Below are positions 1 to 9,453 of a stretch of 64,000 nucleotides of DNA, piece by piece. A program made the position numbers and the translations under genes. Numbering within the stretch: the first letter of the stretch is position 1; the number at the start of each line of letters is the position of its first letter. This DNA comes from Prochlorococcus marinus XMU1408 (GTDB taxonomy: Bacteria > Cyanobacteriota > Cyanobacteriia > PCC-6307 > Cyanobiaceae): contig NZ_QJUE01000002.1 of assembly GCF_003208055.1 (NCBI RefSeq), forward strand, positions 715,355 to 779,354, read 5' to 3'. Under the pieces are notes generated by a model. The model had not been told where the DNA came from, ran no database searches, and saw only the letters and a program-made list of their open reading frames with translations.

Positions 1-98
1 TAATTGAATATAAAAAAATAAAATAATAACTCAGTTAACTATTTTTTGATCATTAGAATAATAAAAGAGTATTATTAAATAAATTAATCTAAAACTAA

Positions 99-335
99 AT
101 GAAGATTTTTTTAATTCTCATATTTTTAATGTTCTCCTTTGTAGAAAGTGCTACTTCATACCCTGAGAGTCAAATGGAGGACTGTATTTCAAGTGCATTA
201 AGTAATCCAGCAACTAAGTCAATTTCAAAAGATTTAATAACTAATTATTGTGATTGTGCACTTAAAGCTATTTTTGATGAAAATAAAGACATAAGAGAAT
301 CCGGATATGAATGCGCTAAGAAAAATTTTAATTGA
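99..335 (+). CDS. small secreted cysteine-containing protein
   Basis: A 78-residue protein that begins with a short Lys and a hydrophobic stretch (about residues 3-18), typical of a signal peptide with likely cleavage near residues 16-19. The mature part holds four cysteines (one near residue 29, a C-x-C pair and one near the end), which suggests disulfides in an exported protein. I do not recognise a family. It stands alone upstream of a minus-strand gene. Confidence 0.6.
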   Translation: MKIFLILIFLMFSFVESATSYPESQMEDCISSALSNPATKSISKDLITNYCDCALKAIFDENKDIRESGYECAKKNFN

Positions 336-401
336 AAAGCGTTAAATCAAATACAAACTATTTAAGTAACTAGAAAATTTAAATCCCCAAATCAAATACA
401 G

Positions 402-599
402 CTAAAAAAAGTTAGAATCAGACTTCCCCCAATCATTTGGTAATGCTAAAACCCAATCATCTATAGATGATCCCATCCATTCCTTATACTCTTGAAATAT
501 ACATCTTCTAGTCTTAGCCTCGCTAGCAGATTCCATTCTTAAGACAGCATTTGCGAGAACATGTTGAAGAGTTAACTTCAAATCATTATCTGTACTCAT
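402..599 (-). CDS. hypothetical protein
   Basis: An open frame runs to position 632, but I prefer the internal ATG at 599 (protein begins MSTDNDLKL), which gives 65 residues. The protein is mixed-charge and soluble, with a Trp-rich C-terminal third (EWMG, DDWVLALPNDWG). No family is recognised. Confidence 0.5.
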   Translation of the reverse strand: MSTDNDLKLTLQHVLANAVLRMESASEAKTRRCIFQEYKEWMGSSIDDWVLALPNDWGKSDSNFF

Positions 600-684
600 A
601 AAATCTAGTTGATAACTTATATTTATACACATAGCAATAAATTAAAAAAAAACACATGTAGATCTTTCTACGAGCATAAAAATT

Positions 685-864
685 ATGGTTTTTCATACAG
701 CTAAATTGAGAGTAAAAGAACTCGCAGAGGCTATGAGCGTTGATCCCCCAGAAATAATTGCAACATGTATTATTCTAAAAATACCAGCATCAAGCCCACT
801 CTCATCATTAACAATTGAGCAAAGCAAAAAAATAATTGATTATTTAAAAAAAAATAAAATCTAA
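685..864 (+). CDS. stand-alone IF2 N-terminal-like domain protein
   Basis: A 59-residue protein that reads as a single IF2_N fold. It has the opening LRVKELAEAMSV, then a Pro-Pro-Glu turn and a second helix, as in the N-terminal repeats of translation initiation factor IF-2. The GTPase part of infB is absent, so it is a detached domain. Its role is unknown, and the family assignment rests on the motif pattern only. Confidence 0.6.
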   Translation: MVFHTAKLRVKELAEAMSVDPPEIIATCIILKIPASSPLSSLTIEQSKKIIDYLKKNKI

Positions 865-932
865 AACAACTGATACTCAAACCTAATTCAATCAATAATA
901 ATACATAAAAATATTAAAATGAATAAAAAAGG

Positions 933-1154
933 TTACAAATCATTTGCCTCTCTAAACAAGGCATCTTGGTAATCAGAATCTTTTTTTAAATTTTCCATCT
1001 TGACAGGGTCAAAGTGATTAATAAGTGACTTTCCAAAGTCAAATATTTCCATGTCAGATAAGCCTTTATCTCGTAATCCTGCAAGAATTGCTGATATATC
1101 TTGATAAGCATCCTCAAATAATTCTTTTTTGTCCTCAGAGCTAAGAAGATCCAT
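933..1154 (-). CDS. hypothetical protein
   Basis: A 73-residue, acidic, helical protein (MDLLSSEDKKELFEDAYQD at the start) with no membrane segment. The start codon is the first ATG in a clean frame. Function is unknown. Confidence 0.5.
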   Translation of the reverse strand: MDLLSSEDKKELFEDAYQDISAILAGLRDKGLSDMEIFDFGKSLINHFDPVKMENLKKDSDYQDALFREANDL

Positions 1155-1327
1155 ATCAGATAATTAATAAATATGAATAAGATTGTATCTACTATAATTA
1201 AAAAATGAAGTCACTTCACTATTTAATTTAATCTATAAGATTAATAGCGGTACAAACTATGCATATAAATGCATAAAAGATTTATTACATTAATACTATA
1301 CTATTATTATCATTTGAAGGGCATGAT

Positions 1328-2368
1328 TTGAAGCTACTGAAAGGCAATAACTATAAAAGCTATTTAAAAGTATGGGCAGCTCCAATATCTTTACTGGTTT
1401 TATTGTTTTTTTTTGGCGCTATAGGTTATCGCATAACAGAAGGCTGGGATTGGGGAGATTGCTTATGGATGGTCTTAATTACAATTACAACTATTGGCTT
1501 TGGTGAAGTTGAGGTATTGAGTTCCTCTGGAAGAATAATAACTTTTCTAATTATTGGAGGCGGATTATTTGTAGTTCAATTAACTCTGCAAAGGTTTTTA
1601 CAATTGTCTGAACTAGGATATTTCATAAAATTAGAAGAGCTAAGATTAAGGAGATTAATTAGAAGAATGAAAAATCATGTAATCGTATGTGGATATGGTC
1701 GAACAGGAAAAGAAATTGCTGATCAACTTAAATCTGAAAAAATATCAACAATAATAATAGAAAATAACCTTACAAGAAAAAACGAAGCAGAAGAAAAAGG
1801 TTTTAATGTCCTTATGGAAGATGCCACAATGGACGAAACACTATTGCTTGCAGGAATTAAAAATTGTCGAAGTTTAGTGGTTACCTTGCCAAATGACGCA
1901 GCAAATCTATATGTGGTACTAAGTGCTAAAGCTTTAAATAATAGTTGCAGATTAATAGCTAGAGCAGCTACAGAAGAAGCAGCCAATAAGTTAAAACTTG
2001 CCGGAGCAAATGCAGTTGTTAGTCCATATGTAGCAGCAGGTAGAACAATGGCAGCCTCTGCATTGAGACCAATAGCCGTAGATTTTATGGATTTATTGGC
2101 AGGCTCTGATTGTGAAATTGAGGAGTTTAAGTTAACGGAAAATATAGAAAAAATAGTTAATTTCACCACTCAAAGTGAAAAAGGGGTTGATTTTTCTAAC
2201 CTTGACGGAGCCTTACTTTTAGCCACAAAGGTCTCTGGAAAGTTAAGTGGTAACCCAAAAGATAAGATCAACTTATCTCCAGGTATGATTTTAATATTCC
2301 TTGGAAGTCAAAAACAATTAGAGAACATCAGATACAAATTAAGTGAAATTTTGGTAAAAACAACTTAA
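1328..2368 (+). CDS. potassium channel with TrkA-N (RCK) domain
   Basis: A 346-residue two-transmembrane K+ channel with a cytoplasmic regulatory domain. TM1 lies at about residues 16-36. The pore helix is followed by the selectivity filter TIGFGE (about 55-60, equivalent to TVGYGD), then TM2 at about 68-88. From about residue 114 comes a Rossmann RCK/TrkA-N domain with the GYGRTGKE nucleotide loop, then a TrkA-C-like end. The start is a TTG behind GAAGGG, because no upstream in-frame ATG exists. It is likely a MthK-type ligand-gated channel in the plasma membrane and has no operon partners. Confidence 0.9.
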   Translation: MKLLKGNNYKSYLKVWAAPISLLVLLFFFGAIGYRITEGWDWGDCLWMVLITITTIGFGEVEVLSSSGRIITFLIIGGGLFVVQLTLQRFLQLSELGYFIKLEELRLRRLIRRMKNHVIVCGYGRTGKEIADQLKSEKISTIIIENNLTRKNEAEEKGFNVLMEDATMDETLLLAGIKNCRSLVVTLPNDAANLYVVLSAKALNNSCRLIARAATEEAANKLKLAGANAVVSPYVAAGRTMAASALRPIAVDFMDLLAGSDCEIEEFKLTENIEKIVNFTTQSEKGVDFSNLDGALLLATKVSGKLSGNPKDKINLSPGMILIFLGSQKQLENIRYKLSEILVKTT

Positions 2369-2468
2369 ATCTTCTCTTGGCTATCAGCCAATCGTGGGTT
2401 AACACTACAAAAAGGGAATAACAAAATGAATGATTTGTAGTTAGAACAATTAAGAATAAATCCTAGAG

Positions 2469-2720
2469 ATGCAATTAGAAATTCAAAAAAAAAGAAAAAT
2501 GATTGTCAAGAAATCTTGTGATCATACACAATTCAACGATCAACATTTTACGAGAGATTATGTTGACTTCTTAAACGAGGCAGGATGGAGATTAGAGAAG
2601 AAACTACCATCTAATAGTAATCATTATTCAGATCTGCTAGAAGACACAGAATGGAATTCTATTAATTCCAATATTAAGAAATTAAAGCACTATAGAAGGG
2701 ATCTTGATGCCTTGAGTTGA
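2469..2720 (+). CDS. hypothetical protein
   Basis: An 83-residue basic protein. The LLEDTEW segment near residues 56-62 resembles the LLEDTDW tail of the mini-protein at 12800-12910. An internal ATG at residue 11 is an alternative start. No family is recognised. Confidence 0.5.
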   Translation: MQLEIQKKRKMIVKKSCDHTQFNDQHFTRDYVDFLNEAGWRLEKKLPSNSNHYSDLLEDTEWNSINSNIKKLKHYRRDLDALS

Positions 2721-2794
2721 GATAGTTATGTAAATAAAGCTTAAAATCTTTGATTATATATAATAGGTAGAATAATAAACATTAAGGATATCTA

Positions 2795-2923
2795 ATGGAA
2801 TCTACACAAAAAACAAGGAAGATATGGGTGTTTGTTATTTGCCTAAACTTAACAGCTATATTAGGCGCATTCTATTTGAGATCAATTGGAATTGATCTTT
2901 ATGCATTTAGAGGTGGTTCGTAA
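2795..2923 (+). CDS. single-pass membrane mini-protein
   Basis: A 42-residue ORF with a basic N-terminus (TQKTRK) and one hydrophobic helix (IWVFVICLNLTAILGAFYL), ending in a short polar tail. It was found by reading the frame directly. It lies just upstream of another membrane protein in the same orientation. Confidence 0.5.
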   Translation: MESTQKTRKIWVFVICLNLTAILGAFYLRSIGIDLYAFRGGS

Positions 2924-2974
2924 GGTACCAAAAATCAATCACTATTGTTTAGCAAAACATTAAATTATTAAGCT

Positions 2975-3217
2975 ATGGACGAGCAAAAAGAAAGCAATTG
3001 GAAAAAAATACTTGATAATGTATTGATTTATAATCTATACATATTAATAATAGGTGCGATATTTCTATTATTAAGTTTTATATTAAGCGTAAATGGAAAT
3101 CCAAATCTATTCACTTTATTTCAAAGTCTATGGTATCCGATCTTTATTCCTTCATTAAGTCTATTTTTTACAGCAATATCTATTGAGGCACTCTTCAACC
3201 GATTAAATAATGGATAG
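2975..3217 (+). CDS. two-pass membrane protein, hypothetical
   Basis: An 80-residue protein with hydrophobic segments at about residues 18-40 and 50-72, separated by a short NGNPN-containing loop. It has a charged N-terminus. No family is recognised. Confidence 0.55.
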   Translation: MDEQKESNWKKILDNVLIYNLYILIIGAIFLLLSFILSVNGNPNLFTLFQSLWYPIFIPSLSLFFTAISIEALFNRLNNG

Positions 3218-3318
3218 CGCTAAAATAGATCCTCCGTGTTCAATTTGTTAACATATAAAAGGAAACAATTGCTATAAAAAAAAATATTATTATAAAATAG
3301 GAAAAATTAATAACAAAG

Positions 3319-3465
3319 ATGAGGTTTAAAGTCAGTTTGATTGACCCTGTAGGCAAATTATTCGAAGAGACCATTATCGCTAATAATGAAAACGAAGCTA
3401 AAGCGCATGTTCAGACAATTAATCCAAACTCAAAGGTAGTTGATGCAAAATGGGTTTATAAATAA
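3319..3465 (+). CDS. conserved-looking small soluble protein
   Basis: A 48-residue protein beginning MRFKVSLIDPVGKLFEE, with a beta-alpha-beta pattern and a C-terminal DAKWVYK. The composition is typical of a real coding sequence. It lies 16 nt before the next gene and may be co-transcribed with it. Confidence 0.5.
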   Translation: MRFKVSLIDPVGKLFEETIIANNENEAKAHVQTINPNSKVVDAKWVYK

Positions 3466-3481
3466 ATACTAATCGAAGAAA

Positions 3482-3841
3482 ATGGAAGAACTTAGCTACA
3501 AAGATCTAACACAAGCCGAATTAGATTCCCTTAAAGATATATATATATCAAATCGGGTAACCTCAATGACAGAGGCTGATCTAAGGAAATTTGTAAGAGA
3601 AATAATTATTGATCAAATTAAAGGCACTGTTGGACATGCTGAAGAAAAAGAGGCTTGGGCAGAAATTAAAGAATATTTCTCAGATGACTTCAGTAAAAAG
3701 ATTCTTGAAGTTAAAGAGAAAAGCGCCAAAAACCCAAAAAACGATTTAAAAAGTCCGGAAGAGATTGAATTTAATAAAAGACTTAGTCTTCTTAAGCGAC
3801 AACAAGAGGAAAAATCAAGCAAAGATATGTGGGAAGATTAA
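3482..3841 (+). CDS. helical hypothetical protein
   Basis: A 119-residue, strongly charged, helix-rich protein. The C-terminal third (about residues 80-119) is Lys/Glu-rich and probably extended or coiled coil, and it ends DMWED. It is likely cytoplasmic. Function is unknown. Confidence 0.6.
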   Translation: MEELSYKDLTQAELDSLKDIYISNRVTSMTEADLRKFVREIIIDQIKGTVGHAEEKEAWAEIKEYFSDDFSKKILEVKEKSAKNPKNDLKSPEEIEFNKRLSLLKRQQEEKSSKDMWED

Positions 3842-3863
3842 TAATTCAGAGTAGCAGTATTTT

Positions 3864-4412
3864 TTAAAGTAAAAAAACCGAAGCAACCTTAAAGAATAAA
3901 GCAGATAGGAAAAATATAAATGTACTTGATAATCTATATTTTATTTCATTCCAAAAACTTAGATATTTATCCGATTTAAGAAATAAAGTAATAAAGGAAA
4001 AAAAATATGAAATCTTCTCCATTAGAGAAAGTGACCTATAAAGTATGTTTTCTAAATCATTAACAGTTAAATACATAAAAGTAAGTACAATAAAAAACAT
4101 ACATAGTAATAAGCAGCATGATTTTATTAAATTTTCTAAAATAACCCTTTTAGAATATTTGATTTTATTAATTCTCCGTTTAATCTCTCTAATATGTTTT
4201 TGATCTAGTCGAAAATACTCAGTTTGAGGGATCCTCACATTTTTATATCTTTGATGGAATTCCTTCTCTAATTTCTTAAATTGGTCTGAATATAATTTTG
4301 CAACAATATAATCTGGTTTTAATTGACGCATCCTATTATCAAGATTTTTAGTTATTCCAATCTTATATAAGTTACCATTTTTAATTAAATACAACCAACC
4401 ACTCATATACAT
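3864..4412 (-). CDS. GIY-YIG nuclease-like domain fused to membrane segments
   Basis: 182 residues. The N-terminal ~75 residues look like a T5orf172/Mug113-type GIY-YIG domain. It has GWLYLIKNG and YKIGIT motifs, an Arg in NLDNRMRQLKP, and a Glu in the LEKEFHQRYK helix. The C-terminal half carries two or three hydrophobic segments (about residues 92-115, 130-145 and 165-180), so the nuclease-like domain is probably tethered to the membrane, which is unusual. The start could be either of two Met residues at positions 1 and 3. It is downstream of the DUF2130 gene on the same strand. Confidence 0.7.
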   Translation of the reverse strand: MYMSGWLYLIKNGNLYKIGITKNLDNRMRQLKPDYIVAKLYSDQFKKLEKEFHQRYKNVRIPQTEYFRLDQKHIREIKRRINKIKYSKRVILENLIKSCCLLLCMFFIVLTFMYLTVNDLENILYRSLSLMEKISYFFSFITLFLKSDKYLSFWNEIKYRLSSTFIFFLSALFFKVASVFLL

Positions 4413-4485
4413 TAATAATTTAATAAAATTATATTATTAAAAAAGAAACTTTATAATAATATTTTTATAAATATATATTATTTAA

Positions 4486-5784
4486 TTATGCTGCCTCAGT
4501 GTTGCTAATTAAGTTAAACTTCTCTCTCATAGTGGGGTTATTTCTAGTCAATCTCTTCACAGTGACATCTTGAGCTTTATCATTAGCCAAACGTAGATTT
4601 CTATCTGCACCAAGTAACGCATCTTTAGTTTTTTGCAAATGATTGATAGATTTATCTATTTCAATAATAGCGGATTCGAAACGTTTTGAAGCGAGTGAAT
4701 AATTTTTACCAAAAGCATCTTTAAATAATTCAAGACTCTTTTCAAAATTAGTAATGTCTATATTTTGTTCTTTAATTAGTGCTAATTCGGCCTTATATTC
4801 TAGAGCTTTTATTGAGGTATTTCTTAATAAAGAAATAATAGGCATGAAACATTGTGGACGTACAACATACATTTTTGGATATCGATATGAAACATCAACA
4901 ATACCAGAATTAAATAAATCATTATCAGATTCTAATAACGAAACTAAAACTGCGTATTCACAATTCTTTTCAATACGATCCTTATTTAACTGTTTAAAGA
5001 AATCCTCGTTTTTCTTCTTTGTAGATGTAGTATCACATTCATTTTTCATCTCAAACATAATGGATACGATTTCGTTTCCTTTATTATCGTTATCACGAAA
5101 AATATAGTCTCCTTTGGTTCCCTGGCTAGAATCATTATCTTTTTCAAAATATGCATTAGGAAAAGCGCTTGCACGCAAACGATTAAATTCATTTTCGCAA
5201 TGTTGCTCCAGTGACTCACCTACCATTTTTGTAGAGAGTTTTATTTTCATATCTCGAAGACGTTCAATGAGATCATCACGTTCTTTTAACTTCATCTCAT
5301 ACTTCATTTTTATTGACCTTTCAGATAACTCTTTTTGTAATTCAACTTTATCTAGATTATTCTTAATCTTTTCATAGTCTTCTTTAAATTCAGTAATTGC
5401 ACTAGAAACAGCTATTTTTTTATCATATTCATTATTTTCTTTAGTTTTATCCAACAAAAAAGCTAGAGAATCTCGTTCTTTTTCCAAAGCGTGTTTTATT
5501 TTGTTGACGGCCATGTTTTTCTCAGCATCAGCTGCAAACAACTGCGACTGAAGAGCCTGTAGTTTTTTTTCATATAAAAATGAAGCCTCTTGCATTTGAA
5601 TGCGAATATTATTAACTGCAAGATCAATTGATTTATTTTTATCAGCTTCTAAGAGTTCTAATCTTTTGCTGATTTCTTCTTCAAACTCCTGATCTCTTAC
5701 TTGCTTAATTATGTTGGAGTAACTATCTTCATCTATTCTTATGGAACTCCCACATTCAGGACATTTAATTTCATTCATATCCAA
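4486..5784 (-). CDS. DUF2130 protein, coiled coil plus restriction-endonuclease-like domain
   Basis: 432 residues. It opens with a zinc-knuckle-like CPECGS, followed by a long coiled coil (about residues 30-190). Next comes the DUF2130 core with [16 protein letters not shown], then GTKGDYIF and the strand [11 protein letters not shown], which fits a PD-(D/E)xK nuclease fold (Asp, then Glu-x-Lys). Length matches the family. The biological role of DUF2130 proteins is not established. The neighbour downstream is a GIY-YIG protein, so two nuclease folds sit side by side. Confidence 0.8.
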   Translation of the reverse strand: MDMNEIKCPECGSSIRIDEDSYSNIIKQVRDQEFEEEISKRLELLEADKNKSIDLAVNNIRIQMQEASFLYEKKLQALQSQLFAADAEKNMAVNKIKHALEKERDSLAFLLDKTKENNEYDKKIAVSSAITEFKEDYEKIKNNLDKVELQKELSERSIKMKYEMKLKERDDLIERLRDMKIKLSTKMVGESLEQHCENEFNRLRASAFPNAYFEKDNDSSQGTKGDYIFRDNDNKGNEIVSIMFEMKNECDTTSTKKKNEDFFKQLNKDRIEKNCEYAVLVSLLESDNDLFNSGIVDVSYRYPKMYVVRPQCFMPIISLLRNTSIKALEYKAELALIKEQNIDITNFEKSLELFKDAFGKNYSLASKRFESAIIEIDKSINHLQKTKDALLGADRNLRLANDKAQDVTVKRLTRNNPTMREKFNLISNTEAA

Positions 5785-5925
5785 TTAAAAAAAGAAAAAG
5801 CAGTTTAATAGATTCTTTTTATCTTCTTTATGCTTATCAAGCAACTAATATGTTAAACCCAAAAAGCAACAGATAACAAAGTTTTCAGAATAAAAATGTC
5901 TTCAATCGAGGCTTAAAATTAAAAA

Positions 5926-6195
5926 TTATTTTTTGGAGCATGGGTAAATGCTTGACAAATCAGCTTTATTTTCCTTGATTGCATCGGCTTTCCATTTGAG
6001 CCATTTCCGATTTCGTGAAAACTCTTCTTCTTCCCAAATTTGATTTTGAAATATTAATATGCCACAAATTAAAAAAAAGATTATCGCGCCAAATAAAAAA
6101 TACGTATCAATCTTTAATGATGCATTTGAATAGCGTATATAGGAGAGGATTATCAACATAATGTCCTTTATGAGCGAATAGCTTCCAAAAAACAA
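5926..6195 (-). CDS. two-pass membrane protein, hypothetical
   Basis: 89 residues with hydrophobic stretches at about residues 8-22 and 32-50. A Trp- and Lys-rich cytoplasmic tail follows (RNRKWLKWKADAIKENKADL) and ends PCSKK. An internal Met at residue 13 is another possible start. Confidence 0.5.
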   Translation of the reverse strand: MFFGSYSLIKDIMLIILSYIRYSNASLKIDTYFLFGAIIFFLICGILIFQNQIWEEEEFSRNRKWLKWKADAIKENKADLSSIYPCSKK

Positions 6196-6402
6196 ACGTA
6201 GTGTTAATACTAAAGAATTTTAGCGGTAAGTGAGGAATTATTAAAAACAAAACATCAAAAATATTTGAATCAATCAAAGACTTAACAAATATATGTCATA
6301 TAGTATGTGAAATATATATAAAATTTCATTAATAACTTTTACTACATTATACAAACTTAGATACAAATTAACTTAATGTTGCTTCGTATTTATAGAAATG
6401 AA

Positions 6403-6576
6403 ATGTCCTATCTAAACTTTGCTCTTGCCCACTCTGAGCTAGGTATAAGTCACTTCACTACTGATTTGATTCTAGTTCTTTCATTCGCTATAGTAACAGC
6501 ACTTCCTATGTCATTATTACGACCACAGATACAAGAGGAAAACGTTAAGAGTAGTATATTTAAGAATACGAACTAA
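6403..6576 (+). CDS. small membrane protein, hypothetical
   Basis: The frame opens at 6376, but the ATG at 6403 (protein MSYLNFALAHSELG) gives a more natural 57-residue product. A single hydrophobic segment (DLILVLSFAIVTALPMSLL) is followed by a polar tail. Unknown function. Confidence 0.45.
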   Translation: MSYLNFALAHSELGISHFTTDLILVLSFAIVTALPMSLLRPQIQEENVKSSIFKNTN

Positions 6577-6948
6577 AATATATACTTATTTGTTATTTTA
6601 ATTTTATAGAATTAGATTTAAAATCTATTGGAATAAGAAATAATAAATATTTTATTTACTAAATTGTATTCAAATACAGGTTCATAGCATTAAATATGAT
6701 TATTTATTGAAAATGACTTATTACTTTAGAATTCAATCATTGTGGTCTATATTAAACAAGTTATATTTATAACAACTATAAGATTAGAAATAATTATCTA
6801 TTTAAAATAAGATTTAAAGTTAATGGACTTTAGAACTATTTGATATAATCTATCATCTCTTGATTTTTTGAGATCACTAATAAAATCAATACCTATAAGC
6901 ACGATTGCATTAACTCTATATGTAAGATGGTTTTAATCAAATATAACC
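6577..6948. other. AT-rich intergenic region
   Basis: About 370 bases with no convincing coding frame, repeat or hairpin terminator. It probably contains the promoter of the downstream DCC-family gene. Confidence 0.5.
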
Positions 6949-7350
6949 ATGTCCGATAAAAACTTATTTATATATGACGGTGAATGTCCTTTTTGCAATC
7001 ACTTTGCTCAATTACTTGAGTTAAAAAGCAGTCTGCCATCGTTAAAAGTTTTAGACGGTAGAGAAAATCTCGATAAATTAACGGAACTGTATAAGCAAGG
7101 ATATGATTTGAATAATGGAGCAATCCTTATAAGTAACGGAGATATCAAACATGGTGCTGAGGCTATAAACTGGATTTGCTCTGAGCTTAAAGATCCCAGT
7201 GACTCATTATTAGAAGTACTGAGGATTATTTTTACATCTAACAAAAGGACTAAAATTTTATTCCCTTTTCTTTTATGGGCGAGAAGATTGTCATTGTCAC
7301 TAAAAGGCAAAGTTTGGCAACCAGTTAGCGAAAGCAACCAATACTATTGA
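6949..7350 (+). CDS. DCC-family thiol-disulfide oxidoreductase (DUF393)
   Basis: 133 residues. The N-terminal FIYDGECPFCNHFAQLL contains the family signature DG-x-CPxC, a thioredoxin-like redox-active cysteine pair at about residues 14 and 17. The middle contains ISNGDIKHGAEAI, as in the family. A C-terminal amphipathic region holds a FPFLLWARR segment. It is predicted to carry out thiol-disulfide exchange, substrate unknown. It is monocistronic. Confidence 0.85.
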   Translation: MSDKNLFIYDGECPFCNHFAQLLELKSSLPSLKVLDGRENLDKLTELYKQGYDLNNGAILISNGDIKHGAEAINWICSELKDPSDSLLEVLRIIFTSNKRTKILFPFLLWARRLSLSLKGKVWQPVSESNQYY

Positions 7351-7680
7351 ATTAATCTAATATTAAACCGTAACACCGTTAGCAATTCTTGAAATGGGAT
7401 TTTAGTTTGAATGACAGGTAACCCAGACTAGAAATTTACTATATGTAATGGGGGAGAGAACTAGTGCTGTAGATTTTTAATATTCCAAAAACTTATTTTT
7501 TAGACACCAGTAAATCACTACTTATCCTGTTATCAAACTAAAAGTTAATTATTCAAAGAATACTATCTAAAAAATCCGCTAGTTACATCAAAAATTTGTA
7601 ACAGCAGTGTATATGAGAATAAATCTTATAGTTTGAGCGAGTTTAAATAGCTAAAATATAATTTAAATATCGGAAAAGAT
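7351..7680. other. intergenic region without recognised features
   Basis: About 330 AT-rich bases. I see no long frame, terminator or repeat. Confidence 0.4.
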
Positions 7681-7785
7681 ATGCTTTTAGAAATCCTAGG
7701 AAATAGCAGTTCATTGCTTGTTGTCCTTTTAATAGGTTTATCCATTTATTTCGGGATACAATCCAGGAGCAAAACAAAAAAATAA
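7681..7785 (+). CDS. single-pass membrane mini-protein
   Basis: 34 residues: a short N-terminus, one hydrophobic helix (SLLVVLLIGLSIYFGI) and a basic tail QSRSKTKK. The layout is typical of the tiny photosystem-associated or membrane proteins of picocyanobacteria, but no specific psb/psa/pet assignment can be made. Confidence 0.5.
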   Translation: MLLEILGNSSSLLVVLLIGLSIYFGIQSRSKTKK

Positions 7786-7823
7786 TTTTAGGTATGGTAA
7801 TCAATAAGTAAATATATTAAAAA

Positions 7824-8060
7824 TTAAAAATCATTCATATAGTTTTTTTTTAAATCCTCGAGAGTATCACCTTCTCCCTTCTCAACAGATGAAATGGGAA
7901 TCCAACTCCAATCAACAAACAATGTAAGCATCACAGCAGTAAAAATAGAAAGTGGCAAAACAAGCTCAATAAAAAAATGTCGAGTAAAAAAAACGATTAA
8001 TTCCGAGGTATTAGTAACAAGCTCATCATATAGGGGATCAAACAAGAAATTAGGATTCAC
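7824..8060 (-). CDS. membrane protein, hypothetical
   Basis: 78 residues with one or two membrane spans (about residues 20-48), then a polar tail GEGDTLEDLKKNYMNDF. A plus-strand frame over the same bases is its shadow. Confidence 0.5.
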   Translation of the reverse strand: MNPNFLFDPLYDELVTNTSELIVFFTRHFFIELVLPLSIFTAVMLTLFVDWSWIPISSVEKGEGDTLEDLKKNYMNDF

Positions 8061-8520
8061 TCTACATAGAAAAATATAACAAAGTCAGATATTGAAATGT
8101 GAATATAAAAATACAAACGTAAATCAATAAAAGTACTTAACGTATCAATAAAATGAAGGGGCAGAAGGAAAGCGAGAAGCTTGACAACGATTTATCTAAA
8201 ATGCTAACGATGAAGAAAAAGTAAGATCTAATTTATTGAGATGACAAGAAAATGACTGAAATTACAAAAAGATGATAGTTAAAAATCAATTGAAAGACTA
8301 TGAGGACGCTATAAAAATCAATAATTTACTAATGAAATATGCATTTTTTTTAATAGGACACAAACAGGAAAACTAAAAAAAATGAAAGTCCTGCCTTTTT
8401 AAAAGGAATAAAGCTGAAGAGAAAAAACAATAAAAGATTTGAAAAGGATGCTGTAAATGTAGTCGAGTAAATAAAATATAGATGATTAAACAAGGCTATT
8501 TATCATGGATTATTTAGACA
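8061..8520. other. intergenic region
   Basis: About 460 bases. A 23-codon frame from 8153 (beginning MKGQKESEKLDN) is the only candidate and is too weak to call as a gene. No repeats are seen. Confidence 0.35.
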
Positions 8521-8528
8521 ATAAAAAA

Positions 8529-8554
8529 GCCACGAAGCATATTTGCTTCGCGGC
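8529..8554 (-). terminator. rho-independent terminator of the cyAbrB gene
   Basis: An 11-bp stem (GCCACGAAGCA paired with TGCTTCGCGGC, one mismatch) closes a 4-nt loop. On the minus strand it is followed by six T. It lies 35 nt past the stop codon of the AbrB-like gene. Confidence 0.85.
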
Positions 8555-8588
8555 CATATCTAAATGATTTAGAAGAACTTTTAAGCGA

Positions 8589-8945
8589 TTAACCGTCTCC
8601 TTCTGGAACCAAACGGAAACCTTTACGTCCCATCTTAATCTCAAAATTATCACCTGGTTTGAGATCTAAAAGAGCTGTATAGGCCTTTCCTATCAATAGG
8701 TTTCCATTTCCTTGAACAGTAGCCACGTAACTAAGTTTTCTTCCTCCCTTACCAATACCACCAGCACTTTCAGCGGCTAGGTTTACACCTTTAGCCTCAA
8801 GAAGTGCTTCATAAAAAGCAGTATAGTTAAGACGCTCTCCGCCTCCTTTCTTAGTGGATACATATCCACAAGCTTTAACAAGATCAGATTTTGAGACATC
8901 TCCCAAGTCTTTGACCTTGGCTAATAAATCCTTACCAGTGAGCAT
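8589..8945 (-). CDS. cyanobacterial AbrB-like transcriptional regulator (cyAbrB)
   Basis: 118 residues, full length for the family. The N-terminal GKDLLAKVKDLGD, the block ACGYVSTKKGGGERLNYTAF and the C-terminal AbrB-type DNA-binding block (GNGNLLIGKAYTALLDLKPG, FEIKMGRKGFRLVPEG) match the cyanobacterial cyAbrB proteins. Those proteins adjust carbon/nitrogen metabolism and stress genes. It is monocistronic with its own terminator. Confidence 0.92.
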   Translation of the reverse strand: MLTGKDLLAKVKDLGDVSKSDLVKACGYVSTKKGGGERLNYTAFYEALLEAKGVNLAAESAGGIGKGGRKLSYVATVQGNGNLLIGKAYTALLDLKPGDNFEIKMGRKGFRLVPEGDG

Positions 8946-9360
8946 GATAAATAAATGGTTGTACTTATAATACTAACTTATAATTAACAAACTTACAATA
9001 TTTATATTAGTCCAAGACATTAAAGCTAAAAGTTATGGGAACAGAAGCTACTAGATGAAACTCAGAAATTCAAGGTTATGTGGAAAATTATTCAGAGATC
9101 TGGGCATAGATTTATAGGAAAGGTCGTTTTTGGCAAACCTTAAGGTGAATGATTCAGCCAATCATTTATCTATTAGAAAACGCTCAATCGCCAGCAATAG
9201 CAAGAAAAAGTTTATAAAATAATAAAAGATCTGTAAATTTTAAAGACAGCTATGAACTCACCGAATAACTACTCCTATAAATCCGTTCAGTTTATAAAGC
9301 TTTACCCTTGAATAATCGATAAGAAATGAATCAGAATAAAATTACTTATTACAACAAAAA
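8946..9360. other. intergenic region
   Basis: About 415 bases between a leftward regulator and a tiny rightward ORF. It presumably holds the cyAbrB promoter near its left end. Nothing else is recognised. Confidence 0.35.
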
Positions 9361-9453
9361 ATGAATCTCTCTAAAATCCTAGCTTTTTTTATCGTATCTA
9401 TATTCATCCTTTCAGCATTTGCTGGATTATTTGGAACTCTATTAAATTCCTAG
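9361..9453 (+). CDS. 30-residue hydrophobic peptide
   Basis: One membrane helix (ILAFFIVSIFILSAFAGLF) follows a short MNLSK start and ends in LLNS. The composition supports a real membrane peptide, but there is no clear ribosome binding site. Confidence 0.4.
   Translation: MNLSKILAFFIVSIFILSAFAGLFGTLLNS

Noticed and set aside
4754..5377. Two plus-strand frames opposite the DUF2130 gene
   Set aside because: Shadows of a well-supported 432-residue gene on the other strand.
8153..8224. 23-codon frame rich in Lys and Glu
   Set aside because: Too short and compositionally like random AT-rich sequence; no supporting signals.
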